Source: Sideroxyarcus sp.
Lineage (GTDB): Bacteria > Pseudomonadota > Gammaproteobacteria > Burkholderiales > Gallionellaceae
Reading direction: 5' to 3'
NCBI GenBank assembly: GCA_030651895.1
Contig: JAUSBR010000007.1
Span: 1-64,000 of the forward strand
Length of the DNA: 64,000 nucleotides
Part shown: piece by piece, positions 29,950 through 42,588 of the stretch
How the letters are laid out: every line of letters begins with the position of its first letter
Position numbering within the stretch: position 1 is the first letter of the stretch
Notes under the pieces: generated by a model
What the model saw: only the letters and a program-made list of their open reading frames with translations
Database searches by the model: none
Told to the model about the DNA's origin: nothing
Position numbers and translations under genes: made by a program

Positions 29950-30882
29950 ATGGAATTCTTCCGCATCAAAAAAGACATCCCGTTCATGAGTTACGGGAAA
30001 GTGACTACCAGCATCTCGCTGGTGACTTTCCTGCTGGCTGTGTTCTTTCTGGCCACCAAAGGTCTGAACTTTGGTGTCGACTTCACCGGCGGCACGGTGA
30101 TGGAAGTGCATTACGCCCAGCCGGCGGACATCAACAAGGTGCGCGAACAACTTGCCAGCGTTGGACTCAAGGATTCGCTGGTGCAGAACTTCGGCACCAG
30201 CCATGACGTGTTGATCCAGGTGCCGCTGAAGCAGAACACCATGGGCGCCAAGCTCAGCGATCATGTGGTCGAGACTTTGCGTCAGCAGGACGCCAGCGTC
30301 GAACTGCGCCGCGTCGAGTTTGTCGGCCCGCAGGTCGGCAAGGACTTGGTCGAGAACGGCGCGATGGCGCTGTTGCTGGTCAGCCTGGGTATCGTCGGTT
30401 ATCTGTGGATACGTTTCGAATGGAAGTTCGGTCTGGCAGCGATCATTGCCAACCTGCACGACGTGGTCATCATCCTGGGCTTCTTTGCCTTCTTCCAGTG
30501 GGAGTTCTCTCTCTCGGTGCTGGCGGCGGTGCTGGCGGTGCTGGGCTACTCGGTGAACGAATCGGTGGTGGTGTTCGACCGGATCCGCGAGAACTTCCGC
30601 AAGATGCGCAAGACCGAAGTGGCGGAGATCATCGACAACGCCATCACCCGCACCATGTCGCGCACCATCATCACCCATGCTTCCACGCAGATGATGGTCA
30701 CCGCGATGCTGTTCCTGGGCGGCGAAACTCTGCATTACTTCGCGCTGGCGCTGACTATCGGCATCTTGTTTAGTATCTACTCGTCGGTGCTGGTCGCCAG
30801 CCCCTTGCTGATGATGTTCGGCGTGTCGCGCGAGGATTTCATCAAGCCGGAGAAGACCGAAGCTGAAGAGGTCCTGCCCTGA
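29950..30882 (+). CDS. secF: Protein translocase subunit SecF
   Basis: 310 residues with six predicted membrane helices. Begins with FRIKKDIPFMSYGKVTT and GLNFGVDFTGGTVMEVHY, and ends with the RND-like core LGYSVNESVVVFDRIRENFRK followed by NAITRTMSRTIITHASTQMMV. Partner of SecD. Its stop overlaps the dedA start by 1 bp. Confidence 0.97.
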   Translation: MEFFRIKKDIPFMSYGKVTTSISLVTFLLAVFFLATKGLNFGVDFTGGTVMEVHYAQPADINKVREQLASVGLKDSLVQNFGTSHDVLIQVPLKQNTMGAKLSDHVVETLRQQDASVELRRVEFVGPQVGKDLVENGAMALLLVSLGIVGYLWIRFEWKFGLAAIIANLHDVVIILGFFAFFQWEFSLSVLAAVLAVLGYSVNESVVVFDRIRENFRKMRKTEVAEIIDNAITRTMSRTIITHASTQMMVTAMLFLGGETLHYFALALTIGILFSIYSSVLVASPLLMMFGVSREDFIKPEKTEAEEVLP

Positions 30883-31529
30883 TGGAATTGCTCACCGGCT
30901 TCATCGATATCGTCCTGCATCTGGACGCGCACCTGCTGGCGCTGGTGCAGGAATATGGTATGTGGATCTACGCCATCCTGTTCGCCATTATCTTCGCCGA
31001 GACCGGATTGATCATTGCGCCTTTCCTGCCCGGCGATTCGCTGCTGTTCGTGATCGGTGCGCTGTGCGGCATGGGTTCGCTGGAACTGCAGATCGCCATG
31101 CCCTTGCTGATCCTTGCTGCGTTCATGGGGGACAACACCAACTACTGGGTAGGCAGGTTGCTGGGCTTGCGGCTGCTCAACCATGCCAGCCAGAAGCTCA
31201 TCAAGCACGAACATCTGGAAAAGACCCACGCCTTCTATGACAAGCACGGCGGCAAGACGGTCATCTTTGCACGCTTCCTGCCCATCCTGCGTACCTTCGC
31301 ACCTTTTGTGGCGGGCATAGGCACCATGAACTATCGCCTGTATGTGATGTACAGCATCATCGGCGGTGTGTCCTGGATCGGCAGCCTCACGCTGGCGGGC
31401 TACTTCTTCGGCAACATTCCCGTCATCAAGGACAACCTCACCCTGATGATTCTGGTCATCATCTTCATCTCGTTCATTCCGGCGATCCTTGAGTTCATCA
31501 AGCATCGTCGTCGGCAGCGCGCCAACTAG
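30882..31529 (+). CDS. DedA-family membrane protein
   Basis: 215 residues with four to six membrane segments. Family signatures: FAIIFAETGLIIAPFLPGDSLLFVIGAL, ILAAFMGDNTNYWVGRLLGLRL, and KTVIFARFLPILRTFAPFVAGIGTMNYRLY with the conserved F-x-R-x-x-P-x-x-R motif. DedA proteins act in membrane homeostasis, some as undecaprenyl-phosphate or phospholipid flippases; the exact substrate here is not determinable. It is translationally coupled to secF and converges on gluQ with a 4-bp overlap. Confidence 0.93.
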   Translation: MELLTGFIDIVLHLDAHLLALVQEYGMWIYAILFAIIFAETGLIIAPFLPGDSLLFVIGALCGMGSLELQIAMPLLILAAFMGDNTNYWVGRLLGLRLLNHASQKLIKHEHLEKTHAFYDKHGGKTVIFARFLPILRTFAPFVAGIGTMNYRLYVMYSIIGGVSWIGSLTLAGYFFGNIPVIKDNLTLMILVIIFISFIPAILEFIKHRRRQRAN

Positions 31530-32452
31530 TTGTTGGCCGGGAGCATCAGACTCCCGGCGACCCGTTGCGGCTGCCAGTTTCGTATCGCCCAATCCAGCAC
31601 CGTCCGGGTATCGCTGCCAGTCAGTTCGGCGGGCGGCTCCTGCCGCAGAAATCCCAGCACGCGCAGCAATGTTGTGACCGGTTGTGATGCATCCACCGGC
31701 GCGGCCAGCGTCTGCTTGCTCAGTTTCTCTCCGGCTTGGTTAACAGCGATGGGCAGATGCATGTAGTGCGGAACCGGCAAAGCCAGCAGCTGCTGCAGAT
31801 ATAGCTGGCGCGGCGTGGAAGCCAGCAGGTCGGCACCGCGCACGATATGCGTGATGTTCTGGAAAGCATCGTCCGCCACCACCGCCAGTTGATAGGCGAA
31901 CAAACCGTCGGCGCGTTTCACAACGAAGTCACCGATTTCATTCACAAGATTCTGTGAAATGCGGTCTTGCAGTACATCGTTAAACTCGACTGGGGACGGA
32001 TCGAGGTCGGTGCGTACCCGCCATGCCGGTGTTACCCGTTGATGGGCCATGCCGTTGCGACAGGTCCCCGGATAAACGAATCCTTCGATGCCGTGCAGCG
32101 CCGAATCGGCGATCTCTTTGCGTGTACAGCAACACGGATACGCCGCGCCGCTGTTCTGCAATTGATGCAATGCTTCCTCGTAAGCCGCTGTGCGATGGCT
32201 CTGGTAGATCACAGGCTCGTCGCTATGCAGCCCGAACAGTTCCAGCGTGCGCAGAATGTTTTCTGCCGCACCCGGCACGCAACGCGGCGTATCGAGGTCT
32301 TCCATGCGCACCAGCCAGGTGCCGTGATGATGTTTTGCGTCGAGATAACTGCCGACGGCGGCGATGAGAGAACCGAAGTGGAGAGGACCGGTGGGGGAGG
32401 GGGCGAAGCGCCCCCTGTAAGCGGAATCAGGCGGGAACAACTTCTTCTTCAA
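31526..32452 (-). CDS. gluQ: Glutamyl-Q tRNA(Asp) synthetase
   Basis: 308 residues. A truncated glutamyl-tRNA synthetase paralogue that attaches Glu to queuosine of tRNA-Asp. Seen: YRGRFAPSPTGPLHFGSLIAAVGSYLDA (HIGH-type motif as HFGS), LVRMEDLDTPR, the zinc region YPCCCTRKEI ... YPGTC, and the KLSKQT KMSKS-like loop; the anticodon-binding half is missing as in GluQRS. The only usable upstream start is a TTG inside the end of clpA (26-bp overlap). Function links to queA/tgt in this window. Confidence 0.92.
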   Translation of the reverse strand: MKKKLFPPDSAYRGRFAPSPTGPLHFGSLIAAVGSYLDAKHHHGTWLVRMEDLDTPRCVPGAAENILRTLELFGLHSDEPVIYQSHRTAAYEEALHQLQNSGAAYPCCCTRKEIADSALHGIEGFVYPGTCRNGMAHQRVTPAWRVRTDLDPSPVEFNDVLQDRISQNLVNEIGDFVVKRADGLFAYQLAVVADDAFQNITHIVRGADLLASTPRQLYLQQLLALPVPHYMHLPIAVNQAGEKLSKQTLAAPVDASQPVTTLLRVLGFLRQEPPAELTGSDTRTVLDWAIRNWQPQRVAGSLMLPANN

Positions 32453-34685
32453 ACTCCAGCACCACCTTGCCTTCTTTCACATCCACGGTGACCTTGCCGC
32501 CGTTCGCCAGCTTGCCGAACAGCAGTTCATCGGCCAGTGCGGAGCGGATGGTATCCTGGATCAGCCGCGCCATCGGGCGGGCGCCCATCAGCGGGTCGAA
32601 GCCGTTTTCTGCGAGGTGGTCCTTGAGCGCATCGGTGAAGATCGCGTCGACTTTCTTCTCGTGCAGTTGCTCTTCCAGCTGCATGAGGAACTTGTCGACC
32701 ACGCGCAGGATGATATCCTTCGACAGCGAAGCGAAGGAGACGATGGCATCCAGACGGTTGCGGAACTCGGGGGTGAACATCTTCTTGATGTCGGCCATCT
32801 CGTCACCGACCGAGGAGGTCTTGGTGAAGCCCATGCTGCTCTTGTTCAAAGCCTCGGCGCCCGCGTTGGTGGTCATGATGATCACCACGTTGCGGAAGTC
32901 GGCCTTGCGTCCGTTGTTGTCGGTGAGCGTGCCGTGATCCATCACTTGCAGCAGGATATTGAAGATGTCCGGATGTGCTTTCTCGATCTCGTCCAGCAGC
33001 AGCACGCAATGAGGTTGCTTGCTGATGGCTTCAGTGAGCAGGCCGCCCTGGTCGAAACCGACATAACCGGGCGGAGCGCCGATCAGGCGCGACACGGCAT
33101 GGCGCTCCATGTATTCGGACATGTCGAAGCGATGGATGGGCATGCCCATGATGTAGGCCAATTGGCGCGCCACTTCGGTCTTGCCGACACCGGTGGGGCC
33201 GGAGAACAGGAAGCTGCCGATGGGCTTCTGCGGGTTGCCGAGGCCGCTACGCGACATCTTGATGGCGCGTGCCAGCACATCGATCGCCTTGTCCTGTCCG
33301 AATACGGTGGTTTTCAGATCGCGGTCCAGGTTCTTCAACGCGTTCTTGTCATCATGCGACACGGTACGGGTCGGAATGCGAGCGATCTTGGCGATGATCT
33401 CTTCGATCTCGTGCTTGCCCACGATCTTCTTCTGCTTTGACTTGGGCAGGATGCGTTGTGCCGCACCGGCTTCGTCCAGCACATCGATCGCCTTGTCCGG
33501 CAGGTGACGATCGTTGATGAAGCGCGAAGACAATTCGGCTGCACTGGTGATGGCGGCGGCGCTGTACTTGATGCTGTGGTGATCCTCGAAGCGCGACTTC
33601 AATCCTTTCAGGATCTCGATGGTCTGCTCGACCGAAGGCTCGGACACGTCGATCTTCTGGAAACGACGTGACAGCGCGGAATCCTTCTCGAAGATGCCGC
33701 GATATTCCTGGTAGGTGGTCGCGCCTATGCATTTCAACACGCCACTCGACAGGGCGGGTTTGAGCAGGTTGGAGGCATCCATGGTGCCGCCGGAGGCTGC
33801 ACCCGCCCCGATGAGCGTGTGGATCTCGTCGATGAACAGCACGGCGTTAGGATTGTCTTTAAGCTCTTTCAGCACCGCTTTCAGGCGCTGCTCGAAATCG
33901 CCGCGATATTTCGTCCCGGCCAGCAGGGAACCCATATCCAGTGCATAGACATGGGCTTCCTTCAGGATCTCCGGCACATCGCCTTCGGTGATGCGGCGTG
34001 CCAGTCCTTCGGCGATGGCGGTCTTGCCAACGCCGGCTTCGCCCACCAGCAGCGGGTTGTTCTTGCGGCGGCGGCACAGTGTCTGTATTACGCGCTCCAA
34101 CTCGGTATCGCGCCCGATCAGCGGATCGACCTTGCCGGCGAGAGCATGGGCGTTGAGGTCCAGCGTGTAGTTCTTCAGCGCGCTGTCGCCTTTGCTGTCC
34201 TGCTCTTCCTCGGTCTCGTTACCGGTCTTTTGCGTGGAATGCTGCGCTTCTGCAGTCTTGTTGATGCCGTGCGCGATGTAGTTCACCACGTCGAGGCGGG
34301 TGATGGCGCGCTGGTTGAGGAAATACACCGCGTGCGATTCCTTCTCGCCGAACAGGGCAACCAGGATATTGGCGCCGGTGACTTCCTTCTTGTTGGTGGA
34401 CTGCACATGCAGGATGGCGCGCTGGATAACGCGCTGGAACCCGACGGTGGGCTGGGTATCGACTTCGCCCGTGCCGGGAACAACAGGCGTGTGGGTCTCG
34501 ATGTGCTGAACCAGCACGGCGCGCAATTCTTCTATATCCGCGCCGCAGGCACGCAAGACATGCGCGGCGGAAGGATTGTCCAGCATCGCCAGCAGCAGGT
34601 GCTCGACGGTGATGAACTCGTGCCGTTTCTGGCGGGCTTCGACAAAGGCCAGATGCAGGCTGACTTCCAGTTCTTGCGCGATCAT
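32427..34685 (-). CDS. clpA: ATP-dependent Clp protease ATP-binding subunit ClpA
   Basis: 752 residues from ATG 34685 ([35 protein letters not shown]); the longer ORF start overlaps clpS. N-domain with two Clp repeats, D1 AAA+ ([34 protein letters not shown]) and D2 AAA+ ([38 protein letters not shown]), then a C-terminal [21 protein letters not shown] region. Unfolds substrates for ClpP, including N-degron proteins delivered by ClpS. Only 1 bp separates it from clpS. Confidence 0.97.
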   Translation of the reverse strand: MIAQELEVSLHLAFVEARQKRHEFITVEHLLLAMLDNPSAAHVLRACGADIEELRAVLVQHIETHTPVVPGTGEVDTQPTVGFQRVIQRAILHVQSTNKKEVTGANILVALFGEKESHAVYFLNQRAITRLDVVNYIAHGINKTAEAQHSTQKTGNETEEEQDSKGDSALKNYTLDLNAHALAGKVDPLIGRDTELERVIQTLCRRRKNNPLLVGEAGVGKTAIAEGLARRITEGDVPEILKEAHVYALDMGSLLAGTKYRGDFEQRLKAVLKELKDNPNAVLFIDEIHTLIGAGAASGGTMDASNLLKPALSSGVLKCIGATTYQEYRGIFEKDSALSRRFQKIDVSEPSVEQTIEILKGLKSRFEDHHSIKYSAAAITSAAELSSRFINDRHLPDKAIDVLDEAGAAQRILPKSKQKKIVGKHEIEEIIAKIARIPTRTVSHDDKNALKNLDRDLKTTVFGQDKAIDVLARAIKMSRSGLGNPQKPIGSFLFSGPTGVGKTEVARQLAYIMGMPIHRFDMSEYMERHAVSRLIGAPPGYVGFDQGGLLTEAISKQPHCVLLLDEIEKAHPDIFNILLQVMDHGTLTDNNGRKADFRNVVIIMTTNAGAEALNKSSMGFTKTSSVGDEMADIKKMFTPEFRNRLDAIVSFASLSKDIILRVVDKFLMQLEEQLHEKKVDAIFTDALKDHLAENGFDPLMGARPMARLIQDTIRSALADELLFGKLANGGKVTVDVKEGKVVLEFEEEVVPA

Positions 34686-34686
34686 T

Positions 34687-34989
34687 TTAATTTTCCTCCA
34701 TGCGGCATCGTAACGGATGCCCGTGCTGCGTTGCAAACGCCGATACCTGATTCACCTTGGTCTCGGCGATGTCTTTGGGGTACAGGCCGCATACGGCTGA
34801 TCCCTCATTATGTATTTGGAGCATGACTTGCGTCGCGCGTTCCTGGCTCATCGAAAAAAACGTCTTCAAAACTTCGATCACGAACTCCATCGTGGTGAAA
34901 TCGTCGTTTATCAGTATCACCTTATACAGCTTGGGCGGTTTGGTCTTGCTGCGTTCCAGCAGGTTTACGTTTTCTTGTTTGGTTGCCAT
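34687..34989 (-). CDS. clpS: ClpS adaptor protein
   Basis: 100 residues. Binds the ClpA N-domain and recognises N-terminal destabilising residues. Seen: a flexible polar N-terminus, then [48 protein letters not shown], including the NDD/T-M-E-F-V substrate-pocket signature and the conserved H-x-x-G-x-x-x-C-G. Co-transcribed with clpA and divergent from the cold-shock gene. Confidence 0.97.
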   Translation of the reverse strand: MATKQENVNLLERSKTKPPKLYKVILINDDFTTMEFVIEVLKTFFSMSQERATQVMLQIHNEGSAVCGLYPKDIAETKVNQVSAFATQHGHPLRCRMEEN

Positions 34990-35079
34990 CGTTCGCTATT
35001 CTCACCCTGTGCTCAGTTGCATATTTGACGATTAGAATGGGATTTTCAAGTCAATTCGAAAATAAATCTTATTTAGCGC

Positions 35080-35237
35080 TTGACGTTACAACTTCAACTG
35101 GGGTAAAAAGCGCTCGGGTGTTTGAATCAAAGTATCTGCTAGTGCTGGTTTTGCCATGTGCGGTCCCATTTGCGATCTTGGAATTCAAACAATTTAGACG
35201 GGATTTCCACCCGTCGTTTTTTGTAAGGAAGCAAAGC
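35080..35237 (+). promoter_or_regulatory. Predicted promoter and long 5' leader of the cold-shock gene
   Basis: TTGACG (35080-35085) and TAAAAA (35104-35109) are 18 bp apart, predicting a leader of roughly 120 nt before the csp ATG. Long structured leaders acting as temperature-responsive RNA switches are established for cspA-type genes; the leader structure itself was not modelled here. A GGAAGCAAAGC stretch precedes the ATG. Confidence 0.4.
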
Positions 35238-35441
35238 ATGGCAAACGGTACTGTTAAATGGTTCAACGACGCTAAGGGTTTCGGTTTCATCACTCCCGAT
35301 GACGGCAGCGAAGACTTGTTCGCGCACTTCTCCGCGATCAACATGAGCGGCTTCAAGTCGCTCAAAGAAGGTCAGAAAGTGACTTTCGAAGTTGTTCAAG
35401 GTCCCAAGGGCAAACAAGCCTCCAACATCCAGGCGGGTTAA
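35238..35441 (+). CDS. CspA-family cold-shock protein
   Basis: 67 residues from ATG 35238; the 152-residue ORF in the track is an upstream extension through the leader. A single five-stranded OB-fold with RNP1 (KGFGFITP) and RNP2 (LFAHFSAI), beginning [12 protein letters not shown] and ending SNIQAG. Binds single-stranded RNA and DNA as an RNA chaperone. It stands alone between clpS (divergent) and icd (convergent) with its own terminator. Confidence 0.96.
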   Translation: MANGTVKWFNDAKGFGFITPDDGSEDLFAHFSAINMSGFKSLKEGQKVTFEVVQGPKGKQASNIQAG

Positions 35442-35460
35442 TTCCTGTTTGAGGTGTGAA

Positions 35461-35493
35461 AAAAAGCCCGGCGTGAAAACGTCGGGCTTTTTG
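35461..35493 (+). terminator. Rho-independent terminator of the cold-shock gene
   Basis: Stem AAAAAGCCCGGCG / CGTCGGGCTTTTT (one G-U/A-C type mismatch position) with a GTGAAAA-like loop and a T-run, 20 bp after the stop codon. Confidence 0.9.
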
Positions 35494-35506
35494 TTAGTGC
35501 TCGAAA

Positions 35507-35547
35507 AAAAGATATAGACCGTTATCTATATCTTTTGGTCTATATAG
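35507..35547. repeat. Nested AT-rich inverted repeats between two terminators
   Basis: AAAAGATATAGA (35507-35518) pairs with TCTATATCTTTT (35525-35536). Alternatively ATATAGACC (35512-35520) pairs with GGTCTATAT (35537-35545). The two foldings are mutually exclusive and sit exactly in the centre of the 113-bp terminator palindrome. Confidence 0.85.
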
Positions 35548-35575
35548 AAAGCCCGACGTTTTCACGCCGGGCTTT
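35548..35575 (-). terminator. Rho-independent terminator of icd, exact inverted copy of the csp terminator
   Basis: The 28-nt sequence here is the exact reverse complement of 35463-35490. It is positioned 25 bp beyond the icd stop codon on the minus strand and has A/T flanks, so it would end icd transcription. Confidence 0.85.
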
Positions 35576-35599
35576 CGCTTTTGCAGCCATGCGCTCGGA

Positions 35600-38395
<2,796 letters not shown>

Positions 38396-38417
38396 ACCCT
38401 CTTTAAAGCATGGATGT

Positions 38418-38431
38418 CTGACGGTCGTCAG
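38418..38431. repeat. 14-bp palindrome upstream of the sigma-54-type promoter
   Basis: CTGACG-GT-CGTCAG, centred about 90 bp before the -24/-12 element at 38514. The position suits an enhancer-binding-protein site for sigma-54 activation, but this is inference from spacing and symmetry alone. Confidence 0.4.
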
Positions 38432-38513
38432 GCATTGTCCGCACATCGCCGACATCCCGATATGTTTCCGCTGAATCTCTCCTGTTTCACCCATTCAGTC
38501 AGCTCTGCGGCTG

Positions 38514-38529
38514 TGGCACGGTTGTTGCG
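38514..38529 (+). promoter_or_regulatory. Predicted sigma-54 (-24/-12) promoter
   Basis: TGGCACG-GTTG-TTGCG matches the sigma-54 consensus TGGCACG-N4-TTGCW at all but the last base, with the correct spacing of GG and GC. Expected start near 38540. The leader carries a CTCCCA / TGGGAG hairpin (38544-38562). Genes downstream: a 48-residue exported peptide and a UDP-GlcNAc 2-epimerase-like protein. Confidence 0.65.
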
Positions 38530-38588
38530 ATAAATATCCCGGACTCCCAAAACATATGGGAGCTTGGCTGTTAAATGAGGGAGAGCGC

Positions 38589-38735
38589 ATGAAATCGGTA
38601 TGGATATGGGTTGTGTTTTTACTTCTGTATGGCGTGTTCTCCATGAAGACGCACGCGGCCGGCTTGGCCGTGGCTGGACAGAGTGAGATTTCAAGAAGTG
38701 GCGGCGCGTTTGGTTCGCTCCGCTGTAGCGCCTAG
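38589..38735 (+). CDS. Small predicted exported peptide, 48 residues
   Basis: Not in the ORF track because of its size. ATG 38589 with a GAGGGAGAG Shine-Dalgarno; the protein begins MKSVWIWVVFLLLYGVFSMKTHA, a convincing signal peptide with a possible cleavage after THA, leaving a mature part of about 25 residues with a single Cys near the end (SLRCSA). It ends 0 bp before the ATG of the epimerase-like gene, so the two are translationally coupled. No family recognised. It lies directly after the sigma-54-type promoter. Confidence 0.6.
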   Translation: MKSVWIWVVFLLLYGVFSMKTHAAGLAVAGQSEISRSGGAFGSLRCSA

Positions 38736-39824
38736 ATGCGCAAGATACTTGCCGTGGTCAGCACGCGCGCGGCGGCGATCCGTATCGCGCCGCTGGTTAG
38801 CTTGCTGCAAAGGGTACCGTCGATGCAGGCCTTCGTCTGCATCGCTTCCCCGCATGCGCAGCAGATCGCACGGGAACTGGAGATCTTCGGCATCCGGGCC
38901 GATGCGGAGGTGGGCGGGATAGCCTGCCAGTCGAACGGGGACATCGCGCGGGAGATCGAGGGTTTCATCCGCGCCCACAAGCCAGATTGCGTACTGGTTC
39001 AGGGTGATGCGGACGTGGTGATGGGATCGTTCCGGCGGCAGGCGGCGTATGGCAATCTGGGCAGCGGTCTGCGCCTGTATGAGTTGCATCATCACGCCCT
39101 GGACGGGGCGAATCCGCAAGTGGTCGATCTGGTCGCCACCTACTATTTCGTCGTTTCCGAGACAGCGCGTGACAGATTGCTGAAGGAAGGGGTCGCGGCG
39201 GAGAACATCTACGTCACCGACAGCACGGCTGTCGATGCGCTACTGATGGTGATCGGGCGCATCCGCGACGATGAGGGGTTGCAAGCCGGCCTGGCGGCCG
39301 CTTTTCCCGGCATCGATCCGGAGAAGCGGCTGGTCTTCGTTGCCGGATACCGGCGCGACTACTTTCTCGACCAGTTCGAGAACATATGCCGTGCGCTGAA
39401 GCGACTGGCCATGCGTCCGGATGTGCAAGTCATCTATCCGGCCCATCCGGAGCCACGGATGCGCAGCATCGCCGATATGGTGTTCGCCGACCATCCCAGC
39501 ATCACGGTCATCGAACAGCAGGACTATCTGCACCAGGTCTATCTGATGCAGGCGGCCTATCTCATCCTCACCGATTCCGACGATGCGCAGGACGACGTGC
39601 TTGCGCTGGGCAAACCGGTGCTGGTGATGCGGGATGTGAGCGAGCGCCTGGACTCCGACGATCTCGGCACCATCAAGCAGGTGGGGACGGATACCGAACA
39701 CATCCTGCGCGAATGTGCCATGTTTCTGGATGATGAGTCTTACTACCAGGCCTTCGCATCCCATCGCAATCCCCGCGGCGACGGGCAGGCCAGCCAGCGT
39801 ATCGCGGAGACACTGCTGCGATAA
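38736..39824 (+). CDS. UDP-N-acetylglucosamine 2-epimerase homologue with eroded active site
   Basis: 362 residues, full length for the WecB/MnaA fold. The two Rossmann halves and landmarks are recognisable: VVSTRAAAIRIAPLV (GTRPE loop), VLVQGDADVV (VQGDT), NIYVTDSTAVDALL (VTGNT), YPAHPEPRM (YPxHxNP), LILTDSDDAQDDVLALGKPVLVMRD (TDSGG-QEE). Compared with E. coli WecB, Arg10 and Asp95 are kept, but Glu117 (HVEAG) reads GNLGSG, the Glu131 region (PEE-NR) reads LDGANP, and His213 (HRRE) is Tyr in AGYRRD. Loss of most catalytic acid/base residues suggests a pseudo-enzyme, a regulator, or a changed reaction. Transcribed from a predicted sigma-54 promoter with the small exported peptide. Confidence 0.8.
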   Translation: MRKILAVVSTRAAAIRIAPLVSLLQRVPSMQAFVCIASPHAQQIARELEIFGIRADAEVGGIACQSNGDIAREIEGFIRAHKPDCVLVQGDADVVMGSFRRQAAYGNLGSGLRLYELHHHALDGANPQVVDLVATYYFVVSETARDRLLKEGVAAENIYVTDSTAVDALLMVIGRIRDDEGLQAGLAAAFPGIDPEKRLVFVAGYRRDYFLDQFENICRALKRLAMRPDVQVIYPAHPEPRMRSIADMVFADHPSITVIEQQDYLHQVYLMQAAYLILTDSDDAQDDVLALGKPVLVMRDVSERLDSDDLGTIKQVGTDTEHILRECAMFLDDESYYQAFASHRNPRGDGQASQRIAETLLR

Positions 39825-39854
39825 ACTCGCTTCTGTCGAGGGTGGGGCGCAGGG

Positions 39855-39860
39855 TATAAT
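39855..39860 (+). promoter_or_regulatory. Predicted -10 element of the fmdB-DUF502 operon
   Basis: A perfect TATAAT 29 bp before the fmdB ATG. The best -35-like hexamer (TTCTGT at 39831) is 18 bp upstream and weak. An AGGAG Shine-Dalgarno lies before the ATG. Confidence 0.5.
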
Positions 39861-39889
39861 GCGCCCCTTTCAAATGACAGGAGCAATCC

Positions 39890-40132
39890 ATGCCTATTTA
39901 CGAATATCGCTGCAGCAGTTGCGGTACGCAAAAAGACGTGATGCAGAAGATCAGCGAAGCGCCGCTGACAACTTGCCCGGAATGCGGCAAAGAGACTTTT
40001 GCCAAGCAGCTCAGTGCCGCCGGCTTCCAGCTCAAGGGTAGCGGCTATTACGCGACCGACTTCAAGAACAAACCGGCCCAGTGCGAGCCGTCCACCTGCG
40101 CGTCCTGCCCGGCGGCCGGTACCCATTCGTGA
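39890..40132 (+). CDS. FmdB-family zinc ribbon protein
   Basis: 80 residues. Begins MPIYEYRCSSCGTQKDVMQKISEAPLTTCPECG, the two CxxC pairs of the FmdB/CxxC-CxxC-SSSS regulatory zinc ribbon. The C-terminal part has extra Cys residues (CEPSTCASC). Function is poorly known; the name comes from a formamidase operon regulator in Methylophilus. It stands at the head of the DUF502-aspS operon, the usual betaproteobacterial position, and overlaps the next gene by 4 bp. Confidence 0.92.
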   Translation: MPIYEYRCSSCGTQKDVMQKISEAPLTTCPECGKETFAKQLSAAGFQLKGSGYYATDFKNKPAQCEPSTCASCPAAGTHS

Positions 40133-40749
40133 AGAAATACCTGCTTACCGGCCTGCTGGTCTGGGTTCCCCTGGGTATCACCCTGTGGGTGCTGAACCTC
40201 ATCATCGGTATGCTGGATCTGACGCTGAGCCTGCTGCCGGAACAGTTGCATCCGGACGAATTGCTCGGCATCCATATTCCCGGCCTCGGCGTCATCCTGA
40301 CCGCAGTCGTGGTGCTGACCACCGGTCTGCTGGTGCGCAATGTGTTCGGGCAGCGCCTGCTGGCCTATTGGGACGGCATGCTGCGCCGCATCCCTTTCGT
40401 CAATGCCATCTACAACAGCGTCAAGCAGGTCAGCGACACCCTGCTGTCGGAGAACGGCAACGCATTCCGCAAAGTACTGCTGGTGCGCTACCCCCATCCC
40501 GATGCATGGTCGCTGGCGTTCCTGACCAGCACGCCTGCTGAAGTGACACGCCAGCTGCATGGTGATGAATATGTCGGCGTGTTTGTCCCGACCACGCCCA
40601 GTCCGGTGAACGGCTTCTATTTCTACGTGAAGAAGTCCGAGACCATCGAGCTGGATATCAGCGTGGACGCCGCCTTTAGAGCCATCATCTCGATGGGCGT
40701 GGTGACCACGCCGGAGAACGCCGCCCAGCTCGCCGGAGCAAACAAGTAA
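40129..40749 (+). CDS. DUF502 family membrane protein
   Basis: 206 residues from GTG 40129 (GTGA overlap with fmdB). Two N-terminal membrane helices (KYLLTGLLVWVPLGITLWVLNLIIGML and LGVILTAVVVLTTGLLVRNVFG), then a cytoplasmic domain with the family signatures RIPFVNAIYNSVKQVSDTLLS and VFVPTTPSPVNGFYFYV. Role unknown. Conserved between fmdB and aspS in many Proteobacteria. Confidence 0.92.
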   Translation: MKKYLLTGLLVWVPLGITLWVLNLIIGMLDLTLSLLPEQLHPDELLGIHIPGLGVILTAVVVLTTGLLVRNVFGQRLLAYWDGMLRRIPFVNAIYNSVKQVSDTLLSENGNAFRKVLLVRYPHPDAWSLAFLTSTPAEVTRQLHGDEYVGVFVPTTPSPVNGFYFYVKKSETIELDISVDAAFRAIISMGVVTTPENAAQLAGANK

Positions 40750-40790
40750 ATCCCTTTGTAATTTTCCGATAGATCTGAACTGAACCACTT

Positions 40791-42587
<1,797 letters not shown>

Positions 42588-42588
42588 G

